The notes under the pieces are model-generated. The model was not told the DNA's origin and searched no databases. It worked only from the letters and a program-made list of their open reading frames with translations. Below are positions 1 to 6,224 of a DNA stretch of 10,435 bases, in pieces. The stretch comes from Sphingobacteriales bacterium (GTDB taxonomy: Bacteria; Bacteroidota; Bacteroidia; Chitinophagales; Chitinophagaceae), in the NCBI GenBank assembly GCA_023251215.1, contig JAHEZF010000036.1:1-10435 (forward strand), written 5' to 3'. Position 1 is the stretch's first letter. Each line of letters starts with the position of its first letter. Made by a program: the position numbers and the translations under genes.

Positions 1-15
1 TTGTGTAAAGATTTT

Positions 16-1044
16 TTAATTAATCACCCACACTTCATTTCCCTTTAACAGCTTATCCAGATCGGCAGGCTTTTTTAGTTTGGCATCTTCTATTTGCTTT
101 GCCATTACTTCTTCATAACAGGGACGGTCGGTCCGATAGAACACTCCAAACGGTCTTGGCATGTGGCCTTCGATTTTTGGATCATCAAAAATCCGAACCA
201 GTATCTGGGCTTTGTACATATCATTTTCATCATGTATCCAGCAATCATCAGCGCTATGGCCTTCATTAAAGTTTACAACAACCGGAGTAAATCCGTCAAG
301 CTTAATCCCTTTTTCCCGATTGGCGCCGAAGACCAGTGGCTTGCTTTGTTCAAGAAATAATGTTTCTGCAGCCTTGGTTCCTTTTTCGGTAAAAATTTCA
401 AAGGCAGCATCATTAAATATGTTACAGTTCTGGTATATTTCCAGAAAAGAAGCCCCCTTGTGCTGATGAGTTCTGAGCAGCATGGCCTGTAAATGTTTTG
501 GATCCCTGTCCATGCTTCTTGCCACAAATGTTGCATCGGCGCCCAATGCCAGCGCCAATGGATTAAACGGGTGATCAATACTTCCGAAAGGAGTTGATTT
601 GGTTACTTTGTTTTCTTCTGATGTTGGTGAGTATTGTCCCTTCGTCAACCCGTATATCTGGTTATTGAACAATAAAATGTTTACATCAAAATTCCGGCGC
701 AATAAATGGATGGTATGATTACCACCAATACTCAAACTATCGCCATCGCCGGTTACTATCCATACACTCAGTTCAGGCCGTGAAGCTTTTAATCCCGATG
801 CGACAGCGGTTGCCCTGCCGTGAATTGAATGCATTCCGTAAGTATTCATATAATAAGGAAAGCGGCTGCTGCATCCGATACCGGAAATAATTACAATATT
901 TTCCCTGGGAATACCCAGCGTTGGCATCACTTTCTGTACCTGTGCCAGAACGGAATAATCACCACAACCGGGGCACCAGCGTACTTCCTGGTCTGTAGCA
1001 AAATCTTTGGCGGTTAATACTGGGGGATCTGTTGTCTCACTCAT
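16..1044 (-). CDS. korB: 2-oxoacid:ferredoxin oxidoreductase subunit beta (KorB type)
   Basis: This is the thiamine-diphosphate-binding beta subunit of a 2-oxoacid:ferredoxin (or acceptor) oxidoreductase. Such enzymes oxidatively decarboxylate 2-oxoglutarate or pyruvate to the acyl-CoA and reduce ferredoxin in the cytoplasm. The product is 342 residues, normal for the two-subunit (alpha/beta) class. Visible motifs are WCPGCGDY (Cys24, Cys27), GIGCSS (Cys58) and QNCNIFN (Cys207), which match the four iron-sulfur cluster ligands of this family. A thiamine-diphosphate motif starts at GDGD (99-102) and ends at NN (127-128), followed by IYGLTKGQ. The ATG at 1044 (MSETTD) is preferred over an in-frame TTG three codons upstream, because it follows the promoter closely and gives the usual N-terminus. 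The alpha subunit (korA) is not upstream, where an AhpD-like gene lies; it could be downstream, outside the window. Substrate (2-oxoglutarate versus pyruvate) cannot be told from this subunit alone. Confidence 0.93.
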   Translation of the reverse strand: MSETTDPPVLTAKDFATDQEVRWCPGCGDYSVLAQVQKVMPTLGIPRENIVIISGIGCSSRFPYYMNTYGMHSIHGRATAVASGLKASRPELSVWIVTGDGDSLSIGGNHTIHLLRRNFDVNILLFNNQIYGLTKGQYSPTSEENKVTKSTPFGSIDHPFNPLALALGADATFVARSMDRDPKHLQAMLLRTHQHKGASFLEIYQNCNIFNDAAFEIFTEKGTKAAETLFLEQSKPLVFGANREKGIKLDGFTPVVVNFNEGHSADDCWIHDENDMYKAQILVRIFDDPKIEGHMPRPFGVFYRTDRPCYEEVMAKQIEDAKLKKPADLDKLLKGNEVWVIN

Positions 1045-1060
1045 ATAAAACAATTCTGTA

Positions 1061-1090
1061 CAAATTTACTGAATATTGAGTACCGGACAA
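1061..1090 (-). promoter_or_regulatory. Predicted Bacteroidota-type promoter of korB
   Basis: On the minus strand a -7 box TAAATTTG (1061-1068) matches the Bacteroidota consensus TAnnTTTG fully. A TTG -33 element (1088-1090) lies 19 bases upstream, the expected spacing. The -7 box ends about 16 bases before the ATG, so the 5' leader would be only about 10 bases. This suggests korB is transcribed on its own rather than only from the upstream gene. It is a pattern match without expression data. Confidence 0.5.
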
Positions 1091-1134
1091 GAAGTTCAGT
1101 AGGCCAAAGTTTTATACTTATCATTCATTATTCA

Positions 1135-1485
1135 CTATTTCATGGGGTTCAACAATTCCTCCCAGTATTCTGCAGCTCTCCTGGTATGTGGAATCACGAT
1201 AGTGCCGCCAACAATATTGGCCACAGCAAAAATTTCATATACCTGTTCCGTAGTGATGTCCAGTTCTTTGCATTTGCCCAAATGGTATTTGATGCAATCA
1301 TCACAGCGTAGCACCATACTGGCAACCAGTCCAAGCATTTCCTTGGTCTTTTTATCCAAAGCTCCTTCTTCGTAAGTATTGGTATCAAGGTTCCAGAGGC
1401 GTTTCAGTACCAGGTTGTCCTTACCAAGAATGACTTCATTCATCCTGGTCCGGTAATCATTAAATTCTTTTACAAGATCAGACAT
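1135..1485 (-). CDS. Carboxymuconolactone decarboxylase family protein (AhpD-like)
   Basis: A small all-helical cytoplasmic protein of 116 residues in the carboxymuconolactone decarboxylase/AhpD superfamily. The redox signature is visible as RCDDCIKYH, that is Cys61-x-x-Cys64-x-x-x-His68, preceded by the family's conserved Glu (Glu49) in a KTKEMLGLVASM helix. AhpD-like members with CxxC act as thiol-disulfide reductants in peroxide defence; many homologues have unknown substrates. The segment GGTIVIPHTRRAAEYWEEL near the C-terminus is typical of a Bacteroidota subgroup as I remember it. I chose the ATG at 1485 (MSDLVKEF) because the family N-terminus aligns there; an in-frame ATG at 1518 would add 11 residues. 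It lies between the amidase and korB on the same strand, but a 90-base gap and a separate korB promoter argue against tight coupling. The family call is firm; the physiological role is open. Confidence 0.88.
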   Translation of the reverse strand: MSDLVKEFNDYRTRMNEVILGKDNLVLKRLWNLDTNTYEEGALDKKTKEMLGLVASMVLRCDDCIKYHLGKCKELDITTEQVYEIFAVANIVGGTIVIPHTRRAAEYWEELLNPMK

Positions 1486-1555
1486 GGCTTTTTTTGTAAA
1501 GATACCCAGGCCGATCATTTCCGGGCGAAATCATATTTTGTTTCCTGCAGAATAA

Positions 1556-1585
1556 ATAAATTACAGGCAGTAAAATAAAATGCAA
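1556..1585 (-). promoter_or_regulatory. Weak candidate promoter upstream of the AhpD-like gene
   Basis: On the minus strand TTG (1583-1585) is followed after 19 bases by TAATTTAT (1556-1563). The spacing is right for a Bacteroidota promoter, but the -7 box departs from TAnnTTTG at two of six defined positions. The predicted start would lie about 60 bases before the ATG at 1485. The local sequence is AT-rich, so chance matches are easy. Confidence 0.25.
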
Positions 1586-1638
1586 CTAAGCATTGCGAAG
1601 GATATTAGTGAATTAAGCCAGCAGGCGGCAGGCCCGGA

Positions 1639-2811
1639 TTAATTATTTTTTACCGAATTCAGCCAGTCTTTTATTCCTGATACAATTTTTTCCGCTACCT
1701 GTTTATGAAATTTAGGGTTAAGGATCTTTTTTTCATCATCTTTATTACTGAGAAAAGCAACTTCTACCAGGCAATTAGGATAATCCGTTGGCCCGCTTAA
1801 TGAAAAGTTGAAACTGCCGATATTCCCGAATTCTTTTAAACCCAATTGCATCATTCGTTTTAAAATAAACTGTGTCAGTGGACGGAATCCAATATACCGG
1901 TAGTAAGTGCTTACTCCTTTTATCGTGTCTTTCCCTGATGAATTCAAATGAATGCTGATAAGAAAATCCGGATCCTGCATCTTTATCATTTCAATTCGTT
2001 CTATCATGCTCAGTGTTGTATCTTTTTCCCTTGTCATATATACCGTTGCCTTTTGTTTCTTCAATGCTTTTTCTAATTCTTTTGCAATAAGTAACGTGTA
2101 ATTTTTTTCTGCAATACCCCTAGCTATTCCGCCGGCGCCGCTATTATCGCCACCATGGCCCGCATCTACAGCCACTTTCAGTTTCTTAAGCTCTAAAATG
2201 GCGGGCTGCCTTTTTACTTTAATTATCAATTTATTTCCTTCATAATAAAGGCTGTATCCCCATTGTTGTGCATGCTTTAATTCTATGCTTACACGGAATA
2301 TGTCATCCTCGGTTTGTTCATAATAAACATTTTTTATTTCTTTTACGGTTGACAGTTGTGTGATCCAGTTGGTATTGCTGGTGGCTCCAAAAATATCAAT
2401 CAGGATCTTTGAAGGGTTGATCTGCTGAATGCTCCGGTAAGGCAATCTTTCATCAAGTGAAATTGTAACGTAATCATATCTCTCATCCCCATAAATTTTC
2501 CAGCTATTGGTTAAATAATAAGGCTGTATTATAACAGAGCTGTCTGCTTTAAAACTTCTTTTTGATAAATAGGCGAAATGGTTTTTTGAAAGTTGAACTT
2601 TATAATCATCTTTTGTGCTGTCAACCACTTTTATGATAATGTTTGTATCCAGGTAGGTCATTTTAGCGCCGCCTAAACGGTCATCACCCAGCCCATATTC
2701 CAGGTAAGGCAATGGGCCGGTTGTTTTGCCAGTCAAAAAAATATTTTGAACAGGTTGAGTTGCTGCAGAAACACTGTACAGCAGGCATATAAAGGGCAGT
2801 TGTCGTACCAT
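1639..2811 (-). CDS. Secreted N-acetylmuramoyl-L-alanine amidase (Amidase_3)
   Basis: A zinc-dependent peptidoglycan hydrolase that cleaves the bond between N-acetylmuramic acid and L-alanine, acting outside the cytoplasmic membrane. The product is 390 residues. Residues 1-17 form a short hydrophobic export signal ending near VSA-AT. Residues about 40-90 resemble a bacterial SH3 domain (LGGAKMTYLDT, then a KVQLSKNHFAYLSK strand pair), and about 115-200 resemble an AMIN-like beta domain. The catalytic domain runs from about 210 to 385: His219 in DAGHGG, Glu235 in IAEKN and His288 in SIHLN are the zinc ligands, and Glu350 in CLVEVAFLSN is the catalytic acid. The ATG at 2811 is preferred to an in-frame GTG at 2835 because the signal peptide starts cleanly there. 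As I recall, relatives often carry a longer region before the SH3 part, so this may be a shortened version. It is divergent from the membrane protein gene at 3005. Confidence 0.92.
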   Translation of the reverse strand: MVRQLPFICLLYSVSAATQPVQNIFLTGKTTGPLPYLEYGLGDDRLGGAKMTYLDTNIIIKVVDSTKDDYKVQLSKNHFAYLSKRSFKADSSVIIQPYYLTNSWKIYGDERYDYVTISLDERLPYRSIQQINPSKILIDIFGATSNTNWITQLSTVKEIKNVYYEQTEDDIFRVSIELKHAQQWGYSLYYEGNKLIIKVKRQPAILELKKLKVAVDAGHGGDNSGAGGIARGIAEKNYTLLIAKELEKALKKQKATVYMTREKDTTLSMIERIEMIKMQDPDFLISIHLNSSGKDTIKGVSTYYRYIGFRPLTQFILKRMMQLGLKEFGNIGSFNFSLSGPTDYPNCLVEVAFLSNKDDEKKILNPKFHKQVAEKIVSGIKDWLNSVKNN

Positions 2812-3004
2812 TTCAGAAAGATAACATAAAAACACTTGACGGCTTTTTCCGTATAATTACCAACCTCCATCATGGTTTTACTGAATTTTGATATAATGCA
2901 TTAAAATCAAGCACTATGTATTCAATTGTCCCGTTAATATTAATATAGTAACGTAACCAGGCGTTGCTGAATGTTGATCTATATCCTTGAAAAACCAATA
3001 GAGT

Positions 3005-3739
3005 ATGAACTGGAATTCTATCATGGGGCTCATTTCGACTATAGCCCTTTTTCTTCCTGTAGGCCTGATCATCATGATGCGTTTATCAGGTTATAAAAGT
3101 TTTCCTGCACTGTTGATCTATTATTTTTTTGTGTTTTTTTACAATGTATTAAGCGAAGGATATATTTCTGCAAATACTAACCTAATCTTTTATTGGGGGC
3201 TGACCAATAACCTGCTTGATGCCCCGCTTATGTTATTCTTTCTTACTTATTTCAGCTCCATTGCCAGTTTTTCCAGGCGGATGAAAATAATTATTTTGTT
3301 CTTTATTGCATTTGAAACGGTTGTCGTCTTGCTGTGTGGTTATACTGTGAAGGCTGCTACGATAATTATGGCCCCCGGACTTTTGCTGGTGCTTTCTTTC
3401 TGCAGTTACTTTTTTTTCCGGCAAACAAAGATCACTATCATGCATGGTAAAGCAATCGGTAAGGCATTAATCATTGCTTCATTGCTTTTTGCTTATGGTT
3501 GTTATGCTATCATCTACCTGATGTACTATGTTTTCAAAACTCAGTATGTGGCTGACACATTCCTGGTTTATTTCCTGGTAACTACTTTTTCATCACTATT
3601 GATGTGTGCCGGACTGATCATTGAAAGAAAAAGAGTGCAAAAACTGGAGGAGCTGAAGGTTACCCGCAGGGAACTTTCGATCGTTTATAAAGAAACATCA
3701 ACAGATGCTCCTTTAAGAACAGCCGTTAATGAAAAATAA
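3005..3739 (+). CDS. Orphan seven-helix membrane protein with C-terminal cytoplasmic helix
   Basis: I do not recognise a characterised family. The 244-residue product has about seven hydrophobic segments (near residues 7-26, 33-50, 62-83, 93-111, 116-137, 150-176 and 181-206). A charged, probably cytoplasmic tail of about 38 residues follows, beginning ERKRVQKLEELK, which could form a short coiled coil. There is no signal peptide and no catalytic motif. The layout resembles the seven-helix sensor modules at the front of some histidine kinases and cyclases, but the tail is too short for an output domain. Conserved-looking polar and aromatic features include NNLLD (68-72) and the YGCYAIIYLMYY stretch (164-175). 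Similar stand-alone proteins seem widespread in Chitinophagaceae, from memory only. It is divergent from the amidase and converges with the acyl-CoA dehydrogenase at an 8-base gap. The start ATG at 3005 is the only one that gives the full first helix. Confidence 0.75.
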   Translation: MNWNSIMGLISTIALFLPVGLIIMMRLSGYKSFPALLIYYFFVFFYNVLSEGYISANTNLIFYWGLTNNLLDAPLMLFFLTYFSSIASFSRRMKIIILFFIAFETVVVLLCGYTVKAATIIMAPGLLLVLSFCSYFFFRQTKITIMHGKAIGKALIIASLLFAYGCYAIIYLMYYVFKTQYVADTFLVYFLVTTFSSLLMCAGLIIERKRVQKLEELKVTRRELSIVYKETSTDAPLRTAVNEK

Positions 3740-3747
3740 GGCTTTGC

Positions 3748-5556
3748 TCAGAAACAATATTTACCTGCGGCAATCATTTTATTCGCAATCCTTCGCCTTG
3801 CTTCTTTGCTATTAAACGGTTCGGCTTTGGTAAATCTTTTTAACCCCATTAATATCATTCTTTGTTCATCGCCTTCCGCAAAAGAATTAATGGCATCCTT
3901 GCCTGATTTAATTACCTTGTCTGCTGCATCATAAAGATAAGTTTGCATGATGTCTATATGATCCCGGCAGGCAGCTTCGCCCCGTTGATCCATCATTTTC
4001 ATTATACGAAGCAATACGCTTTCGGCATTAAATGTTTCAATTGCCATGTCAGAAATATTCATCAGCGCTTCCTGTTCGCTTTCAATCTTCATCATCAGTT
4101 TTTGAACTGCAGCGCCTGATACCATTAAAATTGCTTTTTTTAACCCGGCGATCAGTTTTTTTTCTTTTGCAAACAGGGTTTCATCATCAGCGCCAAACCC
4201 GATAGCTATCGGGTCGGGAATACTCATCAGCTCTTTTTGTACAGCCATGGCAGGACCCATTAAATCCAGCCTGCCCTGCATGGCTCTTTTCAAAGTCATA
4301 TCCAATACAAGCAGGCGATTGATCTCGTTTGTTCCTTCATAAATGCGGTTAATCCGGCTGTCACGATATGCTCTTGAAATATTATACTCTGCACTGAAGC
4401 CATTGCCTCCATGTATCTGTACCCCTTCATCCACAACATAGTCAAGCACTTCACTGCCATAGACTTTCAGCATGGCGCATTCAATAGCGTATTCTTCCGC
4501 AGCCCCCAGCAATGATTCATTGAATGGCTTTCCTGAACTTATCAATTCCTGTTCTTTCTCATCAATCCAGTGGGCAGTTCGGTATAAAGCAGATTCACCG
4601 ACAAAAACCCGGATGGCCATCTCTGCCAGCTTATGTTTGATAGCCCCGAAGTTGGCAATAGGTTGTTTGAATTGTTCTCTTGTTTTTGCATATTGTACGC
4701 AATTGGTCAATGCTCTTCTTGATCCGCCAATAGCTGCAGCGGATAATTTCAAACGGCCGATATTGAGAATATTAAATGCGATCTTATGGCCTTTCCCGAT
4801 TTCGCCCAAGAGATTTTCCGCCGGCACTTTGCAATCCTGGAAATATAATTGAACGGTAGAAGATCCTTTAATACCCATCTTATGTTCTTCCGGGCCTTGC
4901 GTAAATCCTTCTGTTCCCCTTTCTACAATAAATCCGGTGAATTTGTCTCCATCAACTTTTGCAAACACTGTATATACTTGGGCAAAACCGCCATTAGTGA
5001 TCCAGCATTTTTGCCCGTTCAATAAATAATACTTTCCATCATCACTTAGTTTGGCTGAAGTTTTTGCACTGAGTGCATCACTTCCGCTGTTGGGTTCTGT
5101 TAAACCATAAGCCCCTGCCCATTCGCCGCTGATAAGTTTAGGAATATATTTTTGTTTTTGTTCCTGAGTGCCGAAATATAAAATGGGAAGCGTACCGATA
5201 CCGGTATGTGCAGCAATGGCAACAGAAAAAGAATGACCGGCGCCAAGGTATTCATTCACGATGGTGGAGGTAACAAAATCTTTTCCAAGGCCGCCATATT
5301 CCTCAGGAAAAGAAGTGGCCAGCAAACCCTGCTCCCCGGCCTTTGTTACCAGCGATTTCATCAGTCCCGGCTCCAGGTTATCAATCCGGTCAAGGATAGT
5401 ATATATCTCCGTATCAAGAAACTGATCACACATATCCCGGACCATTAACTGTTCTTCTGTAAAATTTTCAGGAATAAAAGTTTCAAATGGCGACGACTCT
5501 TTTACCAGCCATTCACCTCCCTTCAACACTGTTTTGTTTTTTACTTCAGCACTCAT
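3748..5556 (-). CDS. Acyl-CoA dehydrogenase, long form with C-terminal helical extension
   Basis: A flavin-dependent acyl-CoA dehydrogenase that makes the first alpha-beta double bond in fatty-acid beta-oxidation; electrons would go to electron-transfer flavoprotein. The product is 602 residues. Residues about 30-425 are the standard fold: GLTEPNSGSDA (151-161) is the first family signature, WITNGG (186-190) lies at the flavin site, and IHGGNGFSAEYN with IYEGTNEIN (381-413) is the second signature. Glu407 in IYEGT occupies the position of the catalytic base. Residues about 430-602 form a mostly helical extension, as in the very-long-chain enzymes, so a long-chain substrate is likely but inferred. 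The ATG at 5556 (MSAEVKN) is preferred; the reading frame is open 39 codons further upstream, but that stretch is the intergenic repeat region and translates to no plausible domain. It lies downstream of marR on the same strand, 142 bases away, which suggests control of fatty-acid use. The hydratase/dehydrogenase and thiolase partners are not in the window. Confidence 0.95.
   Translation of the reverse strand: MSAEVKNKTVLKGGEWLVKESSPFETFIPENFTEEQLMVRDMCDQFLDTEIYTILDRIDNLEPGLMKSLVTKAGEQGLLATSFPEEYGGLGKDFVTSTIVNEYLGAGHSFSVAIAAHTGIGTLPILYFGTQEQKQKYIPKLISGEWAGAYGLTEPNSGSDALSAKTSAKLSDDGKYYLLNGQKCWITNGGFAQVYTVFAKVDGDKFTGFIVERGTEGFTQGPEEHKMGIKGSSTVQLYFQDCKVPAENLLGEIGKGHKIAFNILNIGRLKLSAAAIGGSRRALTNCVQYAKTREQFKQPIANFGAIKHKLAEMAIRVFVGESALYRTAHWIDEKEQELISSGKPFNESLLGAAEEYAIECAMLKVYGSEVLDYVVDEGVQIHGGNGFSAEYNISRAYRDSRINRIYEGTNEINRLLVLDMTLKRAMQGRLDLMGPAMAVQKELMSIPDPIAIGFGADDETLFAKEKKLIAGLKKAILMVSGAAVQKLMMKIESEQEALMNISDMAIETFNAESVLLRIMKMMDQRGEAACRDHIDIMQTYLYDAADKVIKSGKDAINSFAEGDEQRMILMGLKRFTKAEPFNSKEARRRIANKMIAAGKYCF
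4198..4213. repeat. Perfect 16-base palindrome inside the acyl-CoA dehydrogenase gene
   Basis: CCCGATAGCTATCGGG reads identically on both strands. It lies within coding sequence and encodes Pro-Ile-Ala-Ile-Gly at residues 449-453, in a linker between the catalytic core and the C-terminal extension. The sequence itself is certain. From memory, this motif recurs in Bacteroidota genomes, but only one copy is visible here. Its function, if any, is unknown. Confidence 0.6.
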
Positions 5557-5565
5557 GGTATATAA

Positions 5566-5588
5566 GTTTAAAAGGTTTAAGGGTTTAA
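5566..5588. repeat. Three tandem GTTTAA units
   Basis: GTTTAA occurs at 5566-5571, 5575-5580 and 5583-5588, separated by 3 and 2 bases of A/G sequence. The cluster sits 10-32 bases upstream of the acyl-CoA dehydrogenase start codon, so it lies in its 5' leader or promoter-proximal region. It may be a simple-sequence tract of the kind common between Bacteroidota genes, or protein-binding half sites. Nothing in the sequence decides between these. Confidence 0.55.
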
Positions 5589-5612
5589 AGTTGTTTTGAA
5601 TGACGAACAGAT

Positions 5613-5671
5613 GAACAAGGAATATCGAATTACGAAGTGGTCTCAACTTCAGCATTCTTAAATCCTTGTTC
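5613..5671. repeat. Imperfect intergenic inverted repeat between marR and the acyl-CoA dehydrogenase gene
   Basis: Two 28-base arms (5613-5640 and 5644-5671) flank a 3-base loop, TCT. Twenty of 28 positions are complementary, with an unbroken outer run GAACAAGGA / TCCTTGTTC and an inner run GAAGT / ACTTC. Partial similarity continues outside the arms through a CGATATTC-like motif at 5677-5684. It could fold as a long, mismatched hairpin in the marR-dehydrogenase transcript. Such arms resemble dispersed repeats that I recall from Bacteroidota intergenic regions. There is no T-run after it, so it is not an obvious intrinsic terminator. Confidence 0.55.
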
Positions 5672-5698
5672 AATATTCGATATTCATCACATCACTCA

Positions 5699-6139
5699 CT
5701 ACTTCAAATTATCATATACGATCTGCAATACTTCTTTGCAGACATCAATTCTGTCAGAAGGAACTGTTTTCAAGGCTTCGTTTAACGTTTCATCTGCCAG
5801 TTGCATTGTTTGTTCTTCAAGTTTTTGTCCTTGCTTTGTGAGATAAATTAAATTAATGCGTCTGTCATTTTCAGAGGAAACTCTTTTTACAAGGTTTAGT
5901 TTTTCAAGGTTATCGACCAAACGGGTGATACTCGGTTTATCACGAAAAGTAGCATTGCATAATTGCTGTTGGTTTCTTCCGTTTTCTTTCCATAAATGAT
6001 ATAATACACTCCATTGCTCGATAGTAATGTTGAGTCCGGCTGTATTAATTTTTTTTTGCAGGCGCCGGGCAATAGCCGTGGATGCTTTGCCTGTAATGAA
6101 GCTATACAGCTCTCCTTTTTTAAATTGGTTGTTTGGCAT
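5699..6139 (-). CDS. MarR-family transcriptional regulator
   Basis: A 146-residue winged helix-turn-helix regulator, a normal size for the MarR family, which bind palindromic operators as dimers and usually lose affinity on binding a small ligand. Residues about 1-35 form the dimerisation helix region. The DNA-binding part runs from about ITIEQWSVLYHL (37-48) through the recognition helix DKPSITRLVDNLEKLNLVKR (about 67-86) to the wing SENDRRINLIYLT, which has the family-typical Asp-Arg-Arg. The remainder returns to dimerisation helices. The ATG at 6139 is preferred to an in-frame TTG at 6163, which would overlap the operator and the promoter. The gene is divergent from the alpha/beta hydrolase and upstream of the acyl-CoA dehydrogenase on the same strand. 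A fatty-acid or acyl-CoA ligand is a reasonable inference from that neighbour, not something the sequence shows. Confidence 0.93.
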   Translation of the reverse strand: MPNNQFKKGELYSFITGKASTAIARRLQKKINTAGLNITIEQWSVLYHLWKENGRNQQQLCNATFRDKPSITRLVDNLEKLNLVKRVSSENDRRINLIYLTKQGQKLEEQTMQLADETLNEALKTVPSDRIDVCKEVLQIVYDNLK

Positions 6140-6142
6140 ATA

Positions 6143-6156
6143 GTTGTTTATACAAC
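6143..6156. promoter_or_regulatory. Predicted MarR operator
   Basis: The 14-base sequence GTTGT-TTAT-ACAAC has two perfect 5-base inverted arms around a 4-base spacer, a size and symmetry usual for MarR-family sites. It begins four bases upstream of the marR ATG and covers the predicted marR transcription start, so bound regulator would block its own transcription. It could also affect the divergent hydrolase gene, whose ATG is at 6225. Only an isolated GTTGT half site (5590-5594) is seen in front of the acyl-CoA dehydrogenase. Confidence 0.55.
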
Positions 6157-6160
6157 CAAT

Positions 6161-6191
6161 CAAAATTAGTGCTATTTTTGATTTTTTTCAA
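6161..6191 (-). promoter_or_regulatory. Predicted Bacteroidota-type promoter of marR
   Basis: On the minus strand TTG (6189-6191) is followed after 20 bases by TAATTTTG (6161-6168), a complete match to TAnnTTTG at the expected spacing. Transcription would start around 6153-6156, within the palindromic operator, giving a leader of about 15 bases before the ATG at 6139. This is one of the two clearest promoters in the window. Confidence 0.58.
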
Positions 6192-6224
6192 GTTATTTTC
6201 TTCAAAATTTTGTTAGGGCTTCAA

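Noticed and set aside
1122..1141. ATTCATTATTCACTATTT-like simple repeats between korB and the AhpD-like gene
   Set aside because: Too short and AT-rich to separate from chance, although similar tracts are common between Bacteroidota genes.
1612..1645. GC-rich stretch after the amidase stop codon flanked by TTAA words, as a possible terminator
   Set aside because: The best pairing needs a 5-base bulge and a weak short stem, and no clear T-run follows on the minus strand.
2836..2857. TTGACG followed by TATAAT upstream of the seven-helix protein, resembling an E. coli sigma-70 promoter
   Set aside because: The spacer is only 10 bases instead of about 17, and Bacteroidota use a different consensus (TTG, 19-21 bases, TAnnTTTG).
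2934..2943. TTAATATTAA palindrome in the amidase / seven-helix protein divergent gap
   Set aside because: A 10-base A/T-only palindrome is expected by chance in AT-rich DNA and it lines up with no promoter element.
2982..2989. TATCCTTG near the start of the seven-helix protein as a possible -7 box
   Set aside because: One base departs from the consensus and no -33 TTG is at the right distance.
4472..4852. A 126-codon plus-strand open frame opposite the acyl-CoA dehydrogenase
   Set aside because: It lies wholly antisense to a well-supported gene, has no recognisable domain, and its composition is what the opposite strand of coding DNA gives.
5557..5673. In-frame N-terminal extension of the acyl-CoA dehydrogenase by 39 residues
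   Set aside because: The stretch is intergenic repeat DNA, encodes no plausible domain, and the ATG at 5556 gives the standard family N-terminus.
6173..6180. TATTTTTG, a full TAnnTTTG match on the plus strand ahead of the alpha/beta hydrolase
   Set aside because: There is no TTG at 19-21 bases upstream and the region is T-rich, so a chance match is likely. It was not listed as a promoter.
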